This document shows positions 1-7,935 of a DNA stretch of 53,044 nt, in pieces. Where the stretch lies: the NCBI RefSeq assembly GCF_000281085.1, contig NZ_JH767539.1, positions 35,759-88,802 on the forward strand, in the 5' to 3' direction. Positions within the stretch are counted from its first letter, which is position 1. Each line of letters starts with the position of its first letter. The notes beneath the pieces were generated by a model. It saw only the letters and a program-made list of their open reading frames with translations, had not been told where the DNA came from and searched no databases. The stretch is from Catenovulum agarivorans YM01 (GTDB lineage: Bacteria; Pseudomonadota; Gammaproteobacteria; Enterobacterales; Alteromonadaceae). Both the position numbers and the translations under genes were made by a program.

Positions 1-770
1 CGCTCGACTGCCCTTAACATAGCCGACTCGTCAGATTCAGTTGAACGCCAACGGTGAATATCTCGATTTAACAAAGGCATTAAGTAGTCTTCGTATTCAG
101 TTAACTGCTCAAACTCGCCGGAAAAACTTAATAAATATCCTATACGCGAAGCTGGCTGAATTACTTGGGTCGCGGCAACATCGTCAATATGCATTATCGC
201 CATGGCGCTGGCGTTAAATACGTTTAAATCAGCATCTGGCACTGTATCTATAATTTGACTGAATTTAAGTTTAGTTGCGCCAATTTCTATCCAGTCACCC
301 AATTTTACCTTGAGCTGGGCAACTGATTTGCTATCGAGCCAAATCTCACCTGATTTTACATTTAATTCAGTTTCTTGACCTGATGTCCAAGCAGCGTCAG
401 TTAACATCACTTTGCCGCGCAACGGATAATATTCATCAACCGCCCGAATTGCTGTAAGCTGCATATAATCATTGGCAAATAACATGGAAGAAAAGCGAAT
501 TTGCTCAGAGGTATTCAGTTCTAATTGCTGCGCTTGAACCTGCCAACTTGGGTCTATTTCCCGCGATGATTCTAAAACTCGGTCGGCGGCTAGAAATTCC
601 GCGCTTTTAACCTGCAAAGCCATTTGTAACCGTTCACTAAACATAGCTAATGCAAATACACTGGAGACAGACAGCACTAGCGCCAACAACATAATAGTTA
701 ATTCACCACGTTTAAACTCTTGTTTGAGTAAACGCCATGAAAGTGAAAACGACACAGCTAGTTGATTCAT
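1..770 (-). CDS. ybbP: ABC transporter permease, YbbP-like (partial, N-terminal part)
   Basis: The reverse strand reads an open frame from an ATG at 770 to the window edge, about 256 codons. It begins MNQLAVSFSLSWRLLKQEF and continues into a hydrophobic helix (roughly residues 25-45) and then an extracytoplasmic region. This is the N-terminal layout of the large FtsX/MacB-type permeases of the YbbP family. A GGAG ribosome site lies six bases before the ATG. It starts 25 bp downstream of the ATPase gene ybbA, as in the ybbA-ybbP pair of E. coli, so the two probably form one inner-membrane exporter of unknown substrate. The C-terminal part, including the second transmembrane bundle, lies outside the window. 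Confidence 0.85.
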   Translation of the reverse strand, partial: MNQLAVSFSLSWRLLKQEFKRGELTIMLLALVLSVSSVFALAMFSERLQMALQVKSAEFLAADRVLESSREIDPSWQVQAQQLELNTSEQIRFSSMLFANDYMQLTAIRAVDEYYPLRGKVMLTDAAWTSGQETELNVKSGEIWLDSKSVAQLKVKLGDWIEIGATKLKFSQIIDTVPDADLNVFNASAMAIMHIDDVAATQVIQPASRIGYLLSFSGEFEQLTEYEDYLMPLLNRDIHRWRSTESDESAMLRAVE

Positions 771-795
771 TAAAAACTCCTAAATCCTTTTAATC

Positions 796-1542
796 TTATG
801 CGACTTGCACATTTTTATCTGTAGCTTGCTCATCTGCATCACTAGCAACTTGGTCACTTTCATCTACTACTGTGCTTTCGGTTAAATGCCCTGCTTGCAT
901 AGTTAATTGGCGCTGACAACGTTTCGCAAGTTGAGTGTCGTGTGTGACTAATACCAAAGTTGTACCTGCTTGTTGATTCAATTCAAATAATAGGTTTTCA
1001 ACTATTTTGCCGTTTTCAGCATCTAAATTACCTGTAGGTTCATCGGCAAATAAAATTTTAGGTTGGCTAGCAAATGCTCGGGCAACCGCAACTCTTTGTT
1101 GTTCACCACCAGATAACTGATTCGGGTAATGATGGCCTCGCTCTTTTAAACCGACTTTTTCTAGTAGCTCAAGCGCATGTTGTTTTGCATCCGTTTTGCC
1201 TGCGAGTTCTAATGGCAACATCACATTTTCCAGCGCTGTTAAGCTTTGCACCAACATAAATGATTGAAAAACAAAGCCAACATATTGTTTGCGCAGCGCG
1301 GCTCTTTGTTCTTCATTTAGCTTGTGCAGCGCGTGTTCACCTAAACTAATTTCGCCCGATGAAACCACATCTAATCCAGCCAACAAACTTAACAAAGTAG
1401 ACTTACCTGAGCCTGAACGACCAATAATAGCAACACTCTCGCCAGCAGCTATTTGAAAACTAATCGGGTGTAATATCTTGAGATCTTCTCCATTTGACCT
1501 TACTGTTTTAGTAATCTGCTCAACTTTTAATAATGTGGTCAT
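796..1542 (-). CDS. ybbA: ABC transporter ATP-binding protein YbbA
   Basis: A 248-residue ABC ATPase that energises the YbbP permease. Walker A is GRSGSGKST (41-49), the Q-loop is VFQSF (91-95), the signature is LSGGEQQ (143-149), Walker B is ILFADEPT (163-170) and the H-loop is VTHD (199-202). It belongs to the LolD/MacB-like class and aligns closely with E. coli YbbA in order and spacing. An AGGA ribosome site sits about eight bases before the ATG. The C-terminus (222-248) is an acidic, low-complexity tail rich in D, E, A and V, which I do not recall in the E. coli protein. Its start codon directly abuts the start codon of the divergent tesA. Confidence 0.93.
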   Translation of the reverse strand: MTTLLKVEQITKTVRSNGEDLKILHPISFQIAAGESVAIIGRSGSGKSTLLSLLAGLDVVSSGEISLGEHALHKLNEEQRAALRKQYVGFVFQSFMLVQSLTALENVMLPLELAGKTDAKQHALELLEKVGLKERGHHYPNQLSGGEQQRVAVARAFASQPKILFADEPTGNLDAENGKIVENLLFELNQQAGTTLVLVTHDTQLAKRCQRQLTMQAGHLTESTVVDESDQVASDADEQATDKNVQVA

Positions 1543-2169
1543 ATGTACAATCCTGTATCTGCTAAGTGGTTTCGGTTTATTTTATTCATTACGTTCAGTG
1601 TACCTTTATTGGTTCATTCTGCCCAATCACAAGTCAAAATATTAATTTTAGGTGACAGCTTGTCAGCAGGTTATGGTTTAGAGCTAAAAGACGCTTGGGC
1701 AAGTCAACTCGACCAAGCCACACCCAATTGGCAAATTATTAACGCCAGTATCAGCGGCGACACCACCCAAGGTGGTTTAAACCGCTTACCTAAACTATTA
1801 CAACAATATCAACCCGACTATGTTTTTATTGAACTCGGCGGTAATGACGGTTTACGTGGATTTCAGCTCCCTGTTATTAAACAAAATTTAATTAAATTAG
1901 TTCAATTAACTCAAGAAAATGGTGCAAAACCTATCTTAGCCGAAATTAAAATTCCACCGAATTATGGCCAAAGATACCTAACCAGCTTTATTGCTCAGTA
2001 CCAACAAATTGCTGAACAATTTCAAATTCCACTGATCCCATTTTTTATTGAACAAGTGGCGCTTAATCCTGACTTGATGCTAAAAGATGGCATTCACCCT
2101 AATTTAGATGCACAAGCGATTATCGCCGAACATATGAAAAAACAATTTAGCAAAGTGATTGAGGGTTGA
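1543..2169 (+). CDS. tesA: Arylesterase / acyl-CoA thioesterase I, SGNH hydrolase TesA
   Basis: A 208-residue periplasmic SGNH/GDSL hydrolase expected to act on acyl thioesters, aryl esters and lysophospholipids. A signal peptide covers about residues 1-28 (RFILFITFSVPLLVHSA). The blocks are GDSLS with catalytic Ser39, the oxyanion-hole glycine block around 73, GGND (99-102), and DGIHP with Asp182 and His185. Length matches E. coli TesA (208 residues). An in-frame stop at 1531 rules out a longer start. No clear Shine-Dalgarno sequence precedes the ATG, and its promoter must lie inside ybbA because the two start codons touch. The divergent tesA/ybbA-ybbP arrangement is the same as in E. coli. 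Confidence 0.93.
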   Translation: MYNPVSAKWFRFILFITFSVPLLVHSAQSQVKILILGDSLSAGYGLELKDAWASQLDQATPNWQIINASISGDTTQGGLNRLPKLLQQYQPDYVFIELGGNDGLRGFQLPVIKQNLIKLVQLTQENGAKPILAEIKIPPNYGQRYLTSFIAQYQQIAEQFQIPLIPFFIEQVALNPDLMLKDGIHPNLDAQAIIAEHMKKQFSKVIEG

Positions 2170-2211
2170 ATACTGTTAAGCCTTTAAGCACAATACGCGA
2201 CAAATATACCC

Positions 2212-2241
2212 AGCTACTTGAAGATGCATCTTCTAGTAGCT
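2212..2241. repeat. 30-bp near-perfect palindrome
   Basis: The 123-bp gap between tesA and the DUF2058 gene contains a palindrome with arms AGCTACTTGAAGATG and CATCTTCTAGTAGCT. Only one position pair (2219/2234) fails to match, and there is no loop. It is not followed by a T-run, so it does not look like a standard terminator. It could be a dispersed repeat unit, a processing site or a protein-binding site. Confidence 0.6.
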
Positions 2242-2292
2242 TAGGTAAAGATTCATCGAGAATAATCAAAAACTGAATTACGAGAACAAACA

Positions 2293-2802
2293 ATGGCTAA
2301 ATCACTCGCAGAACAGCTTATGCAAGCTGGTGTTGTAAACCAAAAACAAGCTAAAAAAGCTTCGAAAAAAAGCAAAAAGAACCGCGAACTTAAACGTGAA
2401 GTGCAAGCAGCTGTGCAACAAACTCAGCAACAAAATGTGCAAAAATCTGATGAACAAAACGAAAAGATTCGTCTTGAAGCACAACAAAAAGCCATAGCTG
2501 CACAAATAAAACAATTGATTGAAGTGAACGCTATTGAAAGCAAAGGTGATGTTGAGCATAACTTTAGTTTTGACGGCAAAGTAAAAACCTTACGCGTTTC
2601 TAACCAACAAAAACAACAACTGGCCAATGGTTTTGTTGCGATAGCCCACTTAGGCGACAAGTTTTATATGTTACCAGCCGCAGTTGCAGAAAAAATTGAA
2701 CAACGTGGTGAAGGTTATATTGTGTTACTTAATGACAAAATTGAAGAAGACGAAGACGACCCGTACAAAGATTACCCAATTCCGGATGATTTAATGTGGT
2801 AA
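2293..2802 (+). CDS. DUF2058 family protein (YaiL-like)
   Basis: A 169-residue soluble protein matching the DUF2058/YaiL family, sometimes labelled nucleoprotein/polynucleotide-associated enzyme. The N-terminus (about 1-70) is very rich in Lys, Gln and Ala and probably helical, starting MAKSLAEQLMQAGVVNQKQA. The globular part (about 85-165) includes KVKTLRVSNQQKQQLANG and a conserved Pro-Asp-acidic tail, EEDEDDPYKDYPIPDDLMW. No signal peptide or membrane segment is visible. The biochemical role is unknown to me. The basic head and acidic tail suggest nucleic-acid association, but that is inference. It is the second gene after tesA on the same strand, with a 123-bp gap. Confidence 0.85.
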   Translation: MAKSLAEQLMQAGVVNQKQAKKASKKSKKNRELKREVQAAVQQTQQQNVQKSDEQNEKIRLEAQQKAIAAQIKQLIEVNAIESKGDVEHNFSFDGKVKTLRVSNQQKQQLANGFVAIAHLGDKFYMLPAAVAEKIEQRGEGYIVLLNDKIEEDEDDPYKDYPIPDDLMW

Positions 2803-2822
2803 AACATTAAGGATTAGTGCTT

Positions 2823-3488
2823 ATGACCAACCACCAGCAAAGCTTAAATAAAGCAAGCAAGCTAGGCCGAATTAGCCGAGTTTTAGTATGCGCCGGTTCG
2901 CTGTTATTGCTCAATAGCTGCTCTAGCCTGTTGGAGTTGGTTCAACCTAAATTAGCCACGGATATGGCAGTGTTTAAATCTGGCGACTTTCAATTAGACA
3001 CAGCACATAGCTCACTTGTTTTTAAAGTAAAACATATGGGCTTATCGTATTTTGTGGGTCGCTTTAACCAGTTTGACGCCAACCTAGCTTTTGATGCGAC
3101 TAAGCCAGAACAAGCAAAACTAGGCGCAGTGGTTGATATGACATCACTTGATGTTGTAGATGATGACTTTGAAGAAACCATTAAAAGTGACGAATGGTTA
3201 GATACTGAAAAATTTCCCAAAGCTTATTTTGAAACAAGCTCAGCCAAACAAATTGACTCTGAAACCCTAATATTTAACGGCAACCTGACCTTTTTAGGCG
3301 TAACCAAACCTGTTGATGTAGCTGTTAAATTTCACGGTGCAGGCACTAACTTGCTAACCTACAGTTATACAATCGGCTTTTCAGCCGAAATGAAATTTAA
3401 CCGCTCTGACTTTGGGTTGGATAAATATATACCAACTGTTGGTGATGAAATTTTAATTGAGGTAGAAGCTGAGTTTCAAAGAGATTAG
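2823..3488 (+). CDS. YceI family lipoprotein
   Basis: A 221-residue YceI-domain protein, a lipocalin-like barrel that in this family binds isoprenoid or amphiphilic ligands in the periplasm. The N-terminus has a long basic n-region, a hydrophobic core and the lipobox LNSC with Cys33, so it should be lipid-anchored. The domain begins at GDFQLDTAHSSLVFKVKHMG and contains the usual blocks SDEWLDTEKFPKAYFET, FNGNLTFLGVTKPV and FGLDKYIPTVGDEILIEVE. I chose ATG 2823 over GTG 2817 because AAGGA at 2809-2813 is nine bases from the ATG but only three from the GTG. The substrate and partner are not evident from the neighbours. Confidence 0.9.
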   Translation: MTNHQQSLNKASKLGRISRVLVCAGSLLLLNSCSSLLELVQPKLATDMAVFKSGDFQLDTAHSSLVFKVKHMGLSYFVGRFNQFDANLAFDATKPEQAKLGAVVDMTSLDVVDDDFEETIKSDEWLDTEKFPKAYFETSSAKQIDSETLIFNGNLTFLGVTKPVDVAVKFHGAGTNLLTYSYTIGFSAEMKFNRSDFGLDKYIPTVGDEILIEVEAEFQRD

Positions 3489-3571
3489 CACCAATTATTG
3501 ACAATTGTTCACAATCAACACAAATACTCTAACAATCTATTTGCATTACTTAAATTAGGGTGTTTCTAATA

Positions 3572-4575
3572 ATGACAAACGTTAAACAATTATTACCTAG
3601 CTGCTTATCTATAATCACTATCGCCTTGCAAACAGCATGTGCCTCAACTAGTCAAGCCGAAGTTGAAGAGAGAAAAGACCCCGTCATCTCTCAACCTGAA
3701 GAGCCTGAAACACCAAAAGAGCCAGAGGCACCAGAGCAACCGCAAGCTAAAGTAATTCATGTAAACACGGCAAACCCTGCTTACCCTTCATTTGTATCTT
3801 TTGAAGACAACACTCCTGATGGAAAAAGTGGCAAAAAGTTGAAAACCTGTCTGACGAGTTTGATATTTGGGACGACTCTAAATGGATGAAAACTTTTTGG
3901 AATTATGGTGGTACACCAGTCAATATGATGGCTAAAAATGCAGGTGTCAGTGATGGTTATTTGTGGATCAAAGCCACCCTAGATGAAGGCAGTGCCGACC
4001 AATGGTTTGAAACTGCCAGAGTACGCTCTAAGGCTAAAATAAAATTTCCAATGTACACAGAAAGCCGCATTAAAACTGCACACATTTCGGCTTACAACAC
4101 CTACTGGTTGAACAATGGCGATTCTAACAACCACGACGAAATAGATATCATTGAAAATAATTCAAACCCTTCAATGAAAGGTGCTAAATACGACAGATAC
4201 CCATTGGAAATGCACTCCCAGTATTTTATTGTTAAAAACGGGGTTGTAGAGCGTGCGGGTGATAAAAAACCCTCGCATAGCAACCAGCTATCAGAGGGTA
4301 ATACTTTACGTGGCGTTCCATGGAATGAAGATTACCATGTATATGGCGCTTGGTGGAAAGATGAACATACAGTGCAGTTTTACCTAAACGGTGAGCCGGT
4401 AAACTCAGTGACTTCAACCCAAGAATTTACGTTGGAACAGCATATTATTTGGGATTTATGGACTCAAGACTCATCTTGGGTGGGTGGATTGCCAGCTAAA
4501 ACAGATCTGTTAGATGAGACGCGCAATACTATGAAAGTAGATTGGGTTCGAACTTGGCAATTAGTTGACGAATAA
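3572..4575 (+). pseudogene. GH16 beta-agarase-like glycoside hydrolase, broken by one frameshift
   Basis: Two overlapping frames together make one GH16 enzyme. The first (from ATG 3572) carries a signal/lipoprotein-like N-terminus (LQTAC) and a Pro-Glu-rich linker. The second, open across 3886-4575, holds the catalytic core with HDEIDIIE; the catalytic glutamates of the ExDxxE motif are at 4138-4140 and 4153-4155. Adding one A to the A5 run at 3823-3827 joins them and restores DGKKWQKVENLSDEFD, the standard GH16 agarase/porphyranase lead-in. The expected product of about 335 residues would cleave a red-algal galactan such as agar. The defect may be a real inactivating deletion or a homopolymer sequencing error. 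The rest of the catalytic frame shows no other damage, so the break is recent or artefactual. The exact subfamily and substrate cannot be fixed by eye. Confidence 0.8.
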
Positions 4576-4583
4576 CCATTGAT

Positions 4584-4612
4584 AGCTAACCACAGTAAAG
4601 CTGTGGTTAGCT
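4584..4612. terminator. Hairpin terminator between convergent genes
   Basis: A perfect 12-bp stem (AGCTAACCACAG / CTGTGGTTAGCT) with a five-base loop lies nine bases after the GH16 stop codon and is followed by TATATCTT. It sits between the GH16 gene and the convergent TonB-domain gene and may serve both. Confidence 0.7.
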
Positions 4613-4634
4613 TATATCTTCATTGAAAAGCTTG

Positions 4635-5021
4635 TTAGTTAGATTTACCTAAACTGAAATCTAATCTCATCGTGTAATTTTTTGTATCTAGTGGCTGTCC
4701 ATTGACCACCTTTGGTTGATAAAACCATTGCGATAACGCTTCTTTTGCTGCGTCATCAAATACTTGCTTAGGCAAAGAGTCGATTACCAAAATGTTGACT
4801 GGCTTACCCTCTTTACTAATATCAAAAGACATTTTCACCCACCCTTGCACACCAGATCTAGCGGCACTTTTCGGATATTTAGGTGGTACTCTTTTAACAA
4901 GTTGAGGTTTTGTTCGGTCGGTTAGGTCAACTTTATGCCCTTGTTGTGATGTAGCAGCACAGCCAGAAAATAATGTAAATAACACCACCAATGGGAAAAC
5001 TTTACTGAGTATTCTGTTCAA
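4635..5021 (-). CDS. TonB C-terminal-domain lipoprotein
   Basis: A small protein of about 128 residues with a TonB C-terminal domain (PPKYPKSAARSGVQGWVKM, then a terminal QWFYQPKVVNGQPL block). The N-terminus is a signal peptide with lipobox FSGC, so it appears to be a lipoprotein rather than a TonB with a membrane helix that could reach ExbB. I place the start at TTG 5021 because AAGGA lies eight bases upstream. The only start further upstream, TTG at 5066, has no ribosome site and would give an unusually long n-region. Family relatives are described as energy transducer TonB, but without an ExbB-contacting helix it may instead act as a periplasmic adaptor or cell-envelope binding module. 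Confidence 0.75.
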   Translation of the reverse strand: MNRILSKVFPLVVLFTLFSGCAATSQQGHKVDLTDRTKPQLVKRVPPKYPKSAARSGVQGWVKMSFDISKEGKPVNILVIDSLPKQVFDDAAKEALSQWFYQPKVVNGQPLDTKNYTMRLDFSLGKSN

Positions 5022-5183
5022 TTTATCAATCCTTAACGTTTGTATGATTTTCTGAAAATGTAACAACCAACCAAAAAAAGATCAAATAAAATCAAATGGA
5101 ATCATAAAATACCACAAAATTTCAAACTAGGTGATTGGCTCAGTGATGCACTTCAGACAAAATTGATATCAGAGTAAACTCCT

Positions 5184-5591
5184 TTAGCTAACCGGTAATC
5201 GCATCAACTGTATATCACCAACATCAGCTGAAAAACCATGTTTCTGGTAAAACTCAAACATTTCAGGCAGGCAGTACAATTCAAAACTATTCACGTGAGA
5301 CAAAGCGGGATGCTGCTTAATAGCATTCATTAATAGCTCACCTACCCCTTTACCACGATGCGGCTGTGCAACTATTACATCAAAAATAAGCGCTTTAAAA
5401 ATATAGTCAGTTAAAACTCGGGTAAACCCTTGTAAATTTCCACTAGAATCAACCAATCCAACTATTATTTGAGAACCCGCAACACATTGTTTAGTTTGTT
5501 CAAGCGTCCTACCCTTAGTCCACCATTCAGATTGATATAAAACATGCAGCTGACTAATTTGATGTGTGTTTAGTTGGTAAATAATTTCCAT
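5184..5591 (-). CDS. GNAT family N-acetyltransferase
   Basis: A 135-residue single-domain GNAT protein. The acetyl-CoA pyrophosphate loop is QPHRGKGVGELLM (about 77-89), followed by the typical ELYCLPEMFEFYQKHGF block near the C-terminus. The short length and overall pattern fit the small YjhQ/ElaA-like acyltransferases. It begins four bases after the stop codon of the LysR gene on the same strand, so the two are probably co-transcribed and translationally coupled. The substrate is unknown. Confidence 0.88.
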   Translation of the reverse strand: MEIIYQLNTHQISQLHVLYQSEWWTKGRTLEQTKQCVAGSQIIVGLVDSSGNLQGFTRVLTDYIFKALIFDVIVAQPHRGKGVGELLMNAIKQHPALSHVNSFELYCLPEMFEFYQKHGFSADVGDIQLMRLPVS

Positions 5592-5595
5592 ATCT

Positions 5596-6579
5596 TTATG
5601 CCGTCCACCGACCTATAGGGCTCGCTTCTTTAACTTCAAAGCCATACATATTTTCAAAACCTGGAATATTCTTTTCCCAACAAGGAATACCTTTGCCAAT
5701 ATAATCTCGCACCGCTTCCAAAAACAACTGGGTGCGCACTGGTAATCCCCTGTGCGGGTATACGGCTTGCACTGTATGATAATCTGGTAATTTAATATGG
5801 GTTAGAATGGGTTTGAGTGCGCCACTTTTAACTTCATCGTTAATGGCAAATGCAGGTACTGCACAATAGGCTGTGCCAGAGACAGCTTTGGCAATCAGTA
5901 CATCACCGTCGTTAGCTCTAAACACACTGTTTATGTCAATTGTCGTGTCATTGCCTTTATCGTCAAAGTAAGGTAATTCGGATATTCGCAAACCATCACT
6001 AGCATAAGTCGCAGCTGGTAATTTCGCTAGCTCTTGCATAGTTTTGGGTTCACCGTATGTTTGCAAAAATTTTGGCGCGGCAACTATCAGCATACGGTTA
6101 CGCGCAATTGCGCGTGAAATTAAACTTGAATCGCGTGGAGGCCCTACTCTAAATGCCAAATCGTAGCCTTCTCCCACTACATCTACCAATCTATCTTCAA
6201 GGCGCATTTCAACTTGCACCTGTGGAAAGCGCTGCTGAAACTCAATCAGTACAGGTAAAATATAACGTTTGCCGATAATGGTTGAGCTGGTAATTTTTAA
6301 TAAGCCTTTAGGTTCTGTGTGGTAGTTTTGCGCAATCGTTAGCGTTTCACCGAGTAAATCCCTTAACTCTTTGGCTTTTTTTAACATTTCAGAGCCCGCA
6401 GCCGTTAGCGAGAATGAGCGAGTTGAACGATTTAACAAACGCACGCCTAAGTCGTCTTCGAGCTTATTCATTTGTTTTGAAACGACGGATCTATCTATAT
6501 TTCTCAGTTCGGCAACTTTAGCAAACGAGCCCTGCTCGACCACTTCAAGAAACATTAAAATTCGACTGGTTGTATCCAT
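5596..6579 (-). CDS. LysR family transcriptional regulator
   Basis: A 327-residue LysR-type regulator. The N-terminal winged HTH (about 1-60) reads FLEVVEQGSFAKVAEL then RSVVSKQMNKLEDDLGVRLL. The effector domain starts near residue 90 with the usual GLLKITSS. The length exceeds the usual ~300 because of a C-terminal extension (GFENMYGFEVKEASPIGRWTA region). An AGG ribosome site is eight bases before the ATG. It diverges from the RND efflux operon across 130 bp, so it most likely controls that operon and itself through the T-N11-A dyad in the gap. The inducer is unknown. Confidence 0.92.
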   Translation of the reverse strand: MDTTSRILMFLEVVEQGSFAKVAELRNIDRSVVSKQMNKLEDDLGVRLLNRSTRSFSLTAAGSEMLKKAKELRDLLGETLTIAQNYHTEPKGLLKITSSTIIGKRYILPVLIEFQQRFPQVQVEMRLEDRLVDVVGEGYDLAFRVGPPRDSSLISRAIARNRMLIVAAPKFLQTYGEPKTMQELAKLPAATYASDGLRISELPYFDDKGNDTTIDINSVFRANDGDVLIAKAVSGTAYCAVPAFAINDEVKSGALKPILTHIKLPDYHTVQAVYPHRGLPVRTQLFLEAVRDYIGKGIPCWEKNIPGFENMYGFEVKEASPIGRWTA

Positions 6580-6617
6580 ATCATTGCCTATGAAAGCGTA
6601 AACACAAAATCTATTGT

Positions 6618-6630
6618 TGCCATTGTGGCA
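6618..6630. promoter_or_regulatory. Candidate LysR-type operator (T-N11-A dyad)
   Basis: In the gap between the LysR gene and the RND operon, TGCCATTGTGGCA is a perfect dyad with five-base arms around TTG and fits the T-N11-A consensus of LysR recognition sites. It lies about 40 bp upstream of the regulator start and 80 bp upstream of the adaptor gene. Binding is inferred from position and symmetry only. Confidence 0.5.
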
Positions 6631-6709
6631 CTAATAAATGGAAAAATGAATGCTTTTTCTTTGCTTGGTCAGTTTTTAATATGGTGTCATTGATATTAGG
6701 AGAAAAAAT

Positions 6710-7921
6710 ATGTTCGTATTAAATAAGACTATCACCCAGCTGGTTATCGCAACTGGTTTTGCTATTTCAGTGGTAGCTTGTAGCCAACCGGAGCAGAGCC
6801 AGCAAGCACAAGCGGGCCAGCAAATGGCTTTACCAATAGAAGTTGCGCAAGTGGTATATAAACCATTACAAAGTTGGTTTACCTATTCAACTCGCTTAGA
6901 AGCGCCAGAAAGAATTGCCTTACGCCCACGTGTTTCAGGGGTAATAGATTCAGTTGAGTTTACTGAAGGCCAGTTGGTTAAAAAAGGTCAATTATTATTT
7001 ACCTTAGACCCTCGCCCATTCCAAGCACAAGTTGCACGTTTAACAGCTGAATTAGCCAGCGCACAAGCAGCTTTTGAGCAAGCACAGAATGAAGCTGAGC
7101 GAGCACAAAGATTACGTAGTCGCAATGCAATTTCAGCCGAAGAAGCGGAAGCGCGCACTACAGCCGTTAAACAAAGTGAAGCCCATATTGCTGCAGTTCA
7201 AGCTCAGTTAAACACAGCTGCACTTGATTTAGAGTTTAGCCAAGTACGCTCACCAATTGATGGCATTATATCACGCGCTGAAATTACTAAAGGTAATACG
7301 GTAAACGCCAATCAAAGTGTATTAACTAGCATAGTTTCAGATGAAAAAATGTATGCGTACTTTGATATTGATGAACGCACTTGGAATCAACACTTTGGTC
7401 AACAAGCCTATCAAGCAGGTTTATCTGTGGTTATGCAGTTGTTAGGTAATGACAGCTTCCCACACCAAGGTGAAGTCGACTTTATCGATAACCAAATTAA
7501 TACTTCAACCGGCACTTTGCGAGTACGTGCTGTATTTAGCCAAACAGATGGTGATTTACGCTCAGGTGCCTTTGCACGGATAAAAATTGCTGGGCAAAAA
7601 GCCACTGAACAAGTGTTGATACCGGAAAAAGCCTTAGGTACAGATTTAAAAAATCGTTTTGTATTAATTGTTGATGAACAAAACATTTTGCAATACCGAC
7701 CTGTTACTTTGGGCGATAGATATGGTGAATTTAGAGCCATTACCTCTGGTTTACAACCGCAAGATACTATAGCGGTTAACGGACCTGCACGTGTTGGTCC
7801 AGGTATGCCAATTGCGCCACAAGTTACCCATTTAGATACGTCACAAATTGCTTTAACACTTGAACATTTTCTGCCGAATAAAGACGGCGCGACAACATTA
7901 TTAACGGCTCAAGCGCAATAA
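6710..7921 (+). CDS. RND efflux periplasmic adaptor subunit
   Basis: A 403-residue membrane fusion protein of the AcrA/MexE type. The N-terminus is a lipoprotein signal (FAISVVAC, Cys24), which would anchor it in the inner membrane. The lipoyl half-motifs and the alpha-hairpin (about 95-150, Ala/Glu/Gln-rich) are followed by the second lipoyl half (LEFSQVRSPIDGIISRAE) and the beta-barrel and membrane-proximal domains. It links the RND pump to the outer-membrane channel. AGGAG lies seven bases before the ATG. The pump gene follows after 14 bp. Substrates are probably toxic amphiphiles or antibiotics, but specificity cannot be read from the sequence. Confidence 0.93.
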   Translation: MFVLNKTITQLVIATGFAISVVACSQPEQSQQAQAGQQMALPIEVAQVVYKPLQSWFTYSTRLEAPERIALRPRVSGVIDSVEFTEGQLVKKGQLLFTLDPRPFQAQVARLTAELASAQAAFEQAQNEAERAQRLRSRNAISAEEAEARTTAVKQSEAHIAAVQAQLNTAALDLEFSQVRSPIDGIISRAEITKGNTVNANQSVLTSIVSDEKMYAYFDIDERTWNQHFGQQAYQAGLSVVMQLLGNDSFPHQGEVDFIDNQINTSTGTLRVRAVFSQTDGDLRSGAFARIKIAGQKATEQVLIPEKALGTDLKNRFVLIVDEQNILQYRPVTLGDRYGEFRAITSGLQPQDTIAVNGPARVGPGMPIAPQVTHLDTSQIALTLEHFLPNKDGATTLLTAQAQ

Positions 7922-7935
7922 GGGTCTGCTACTTC

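Noticed and set aside
3498-3503. TTGACA as the promoter of the GH16 gene
   Set aside because: The -35 is perfect but no acceptable -10 box lies at 16-19 bp spacing.
3823-3840. Programmed -1 frameshift joining the two GH16 frames
   Set aside because: Neither A5 run forms the standard X-XXY-YYZ slippery heptamer in the zero frame, and no clear stimulatory hairpin follows. A one-base deletion or read error is simpler.
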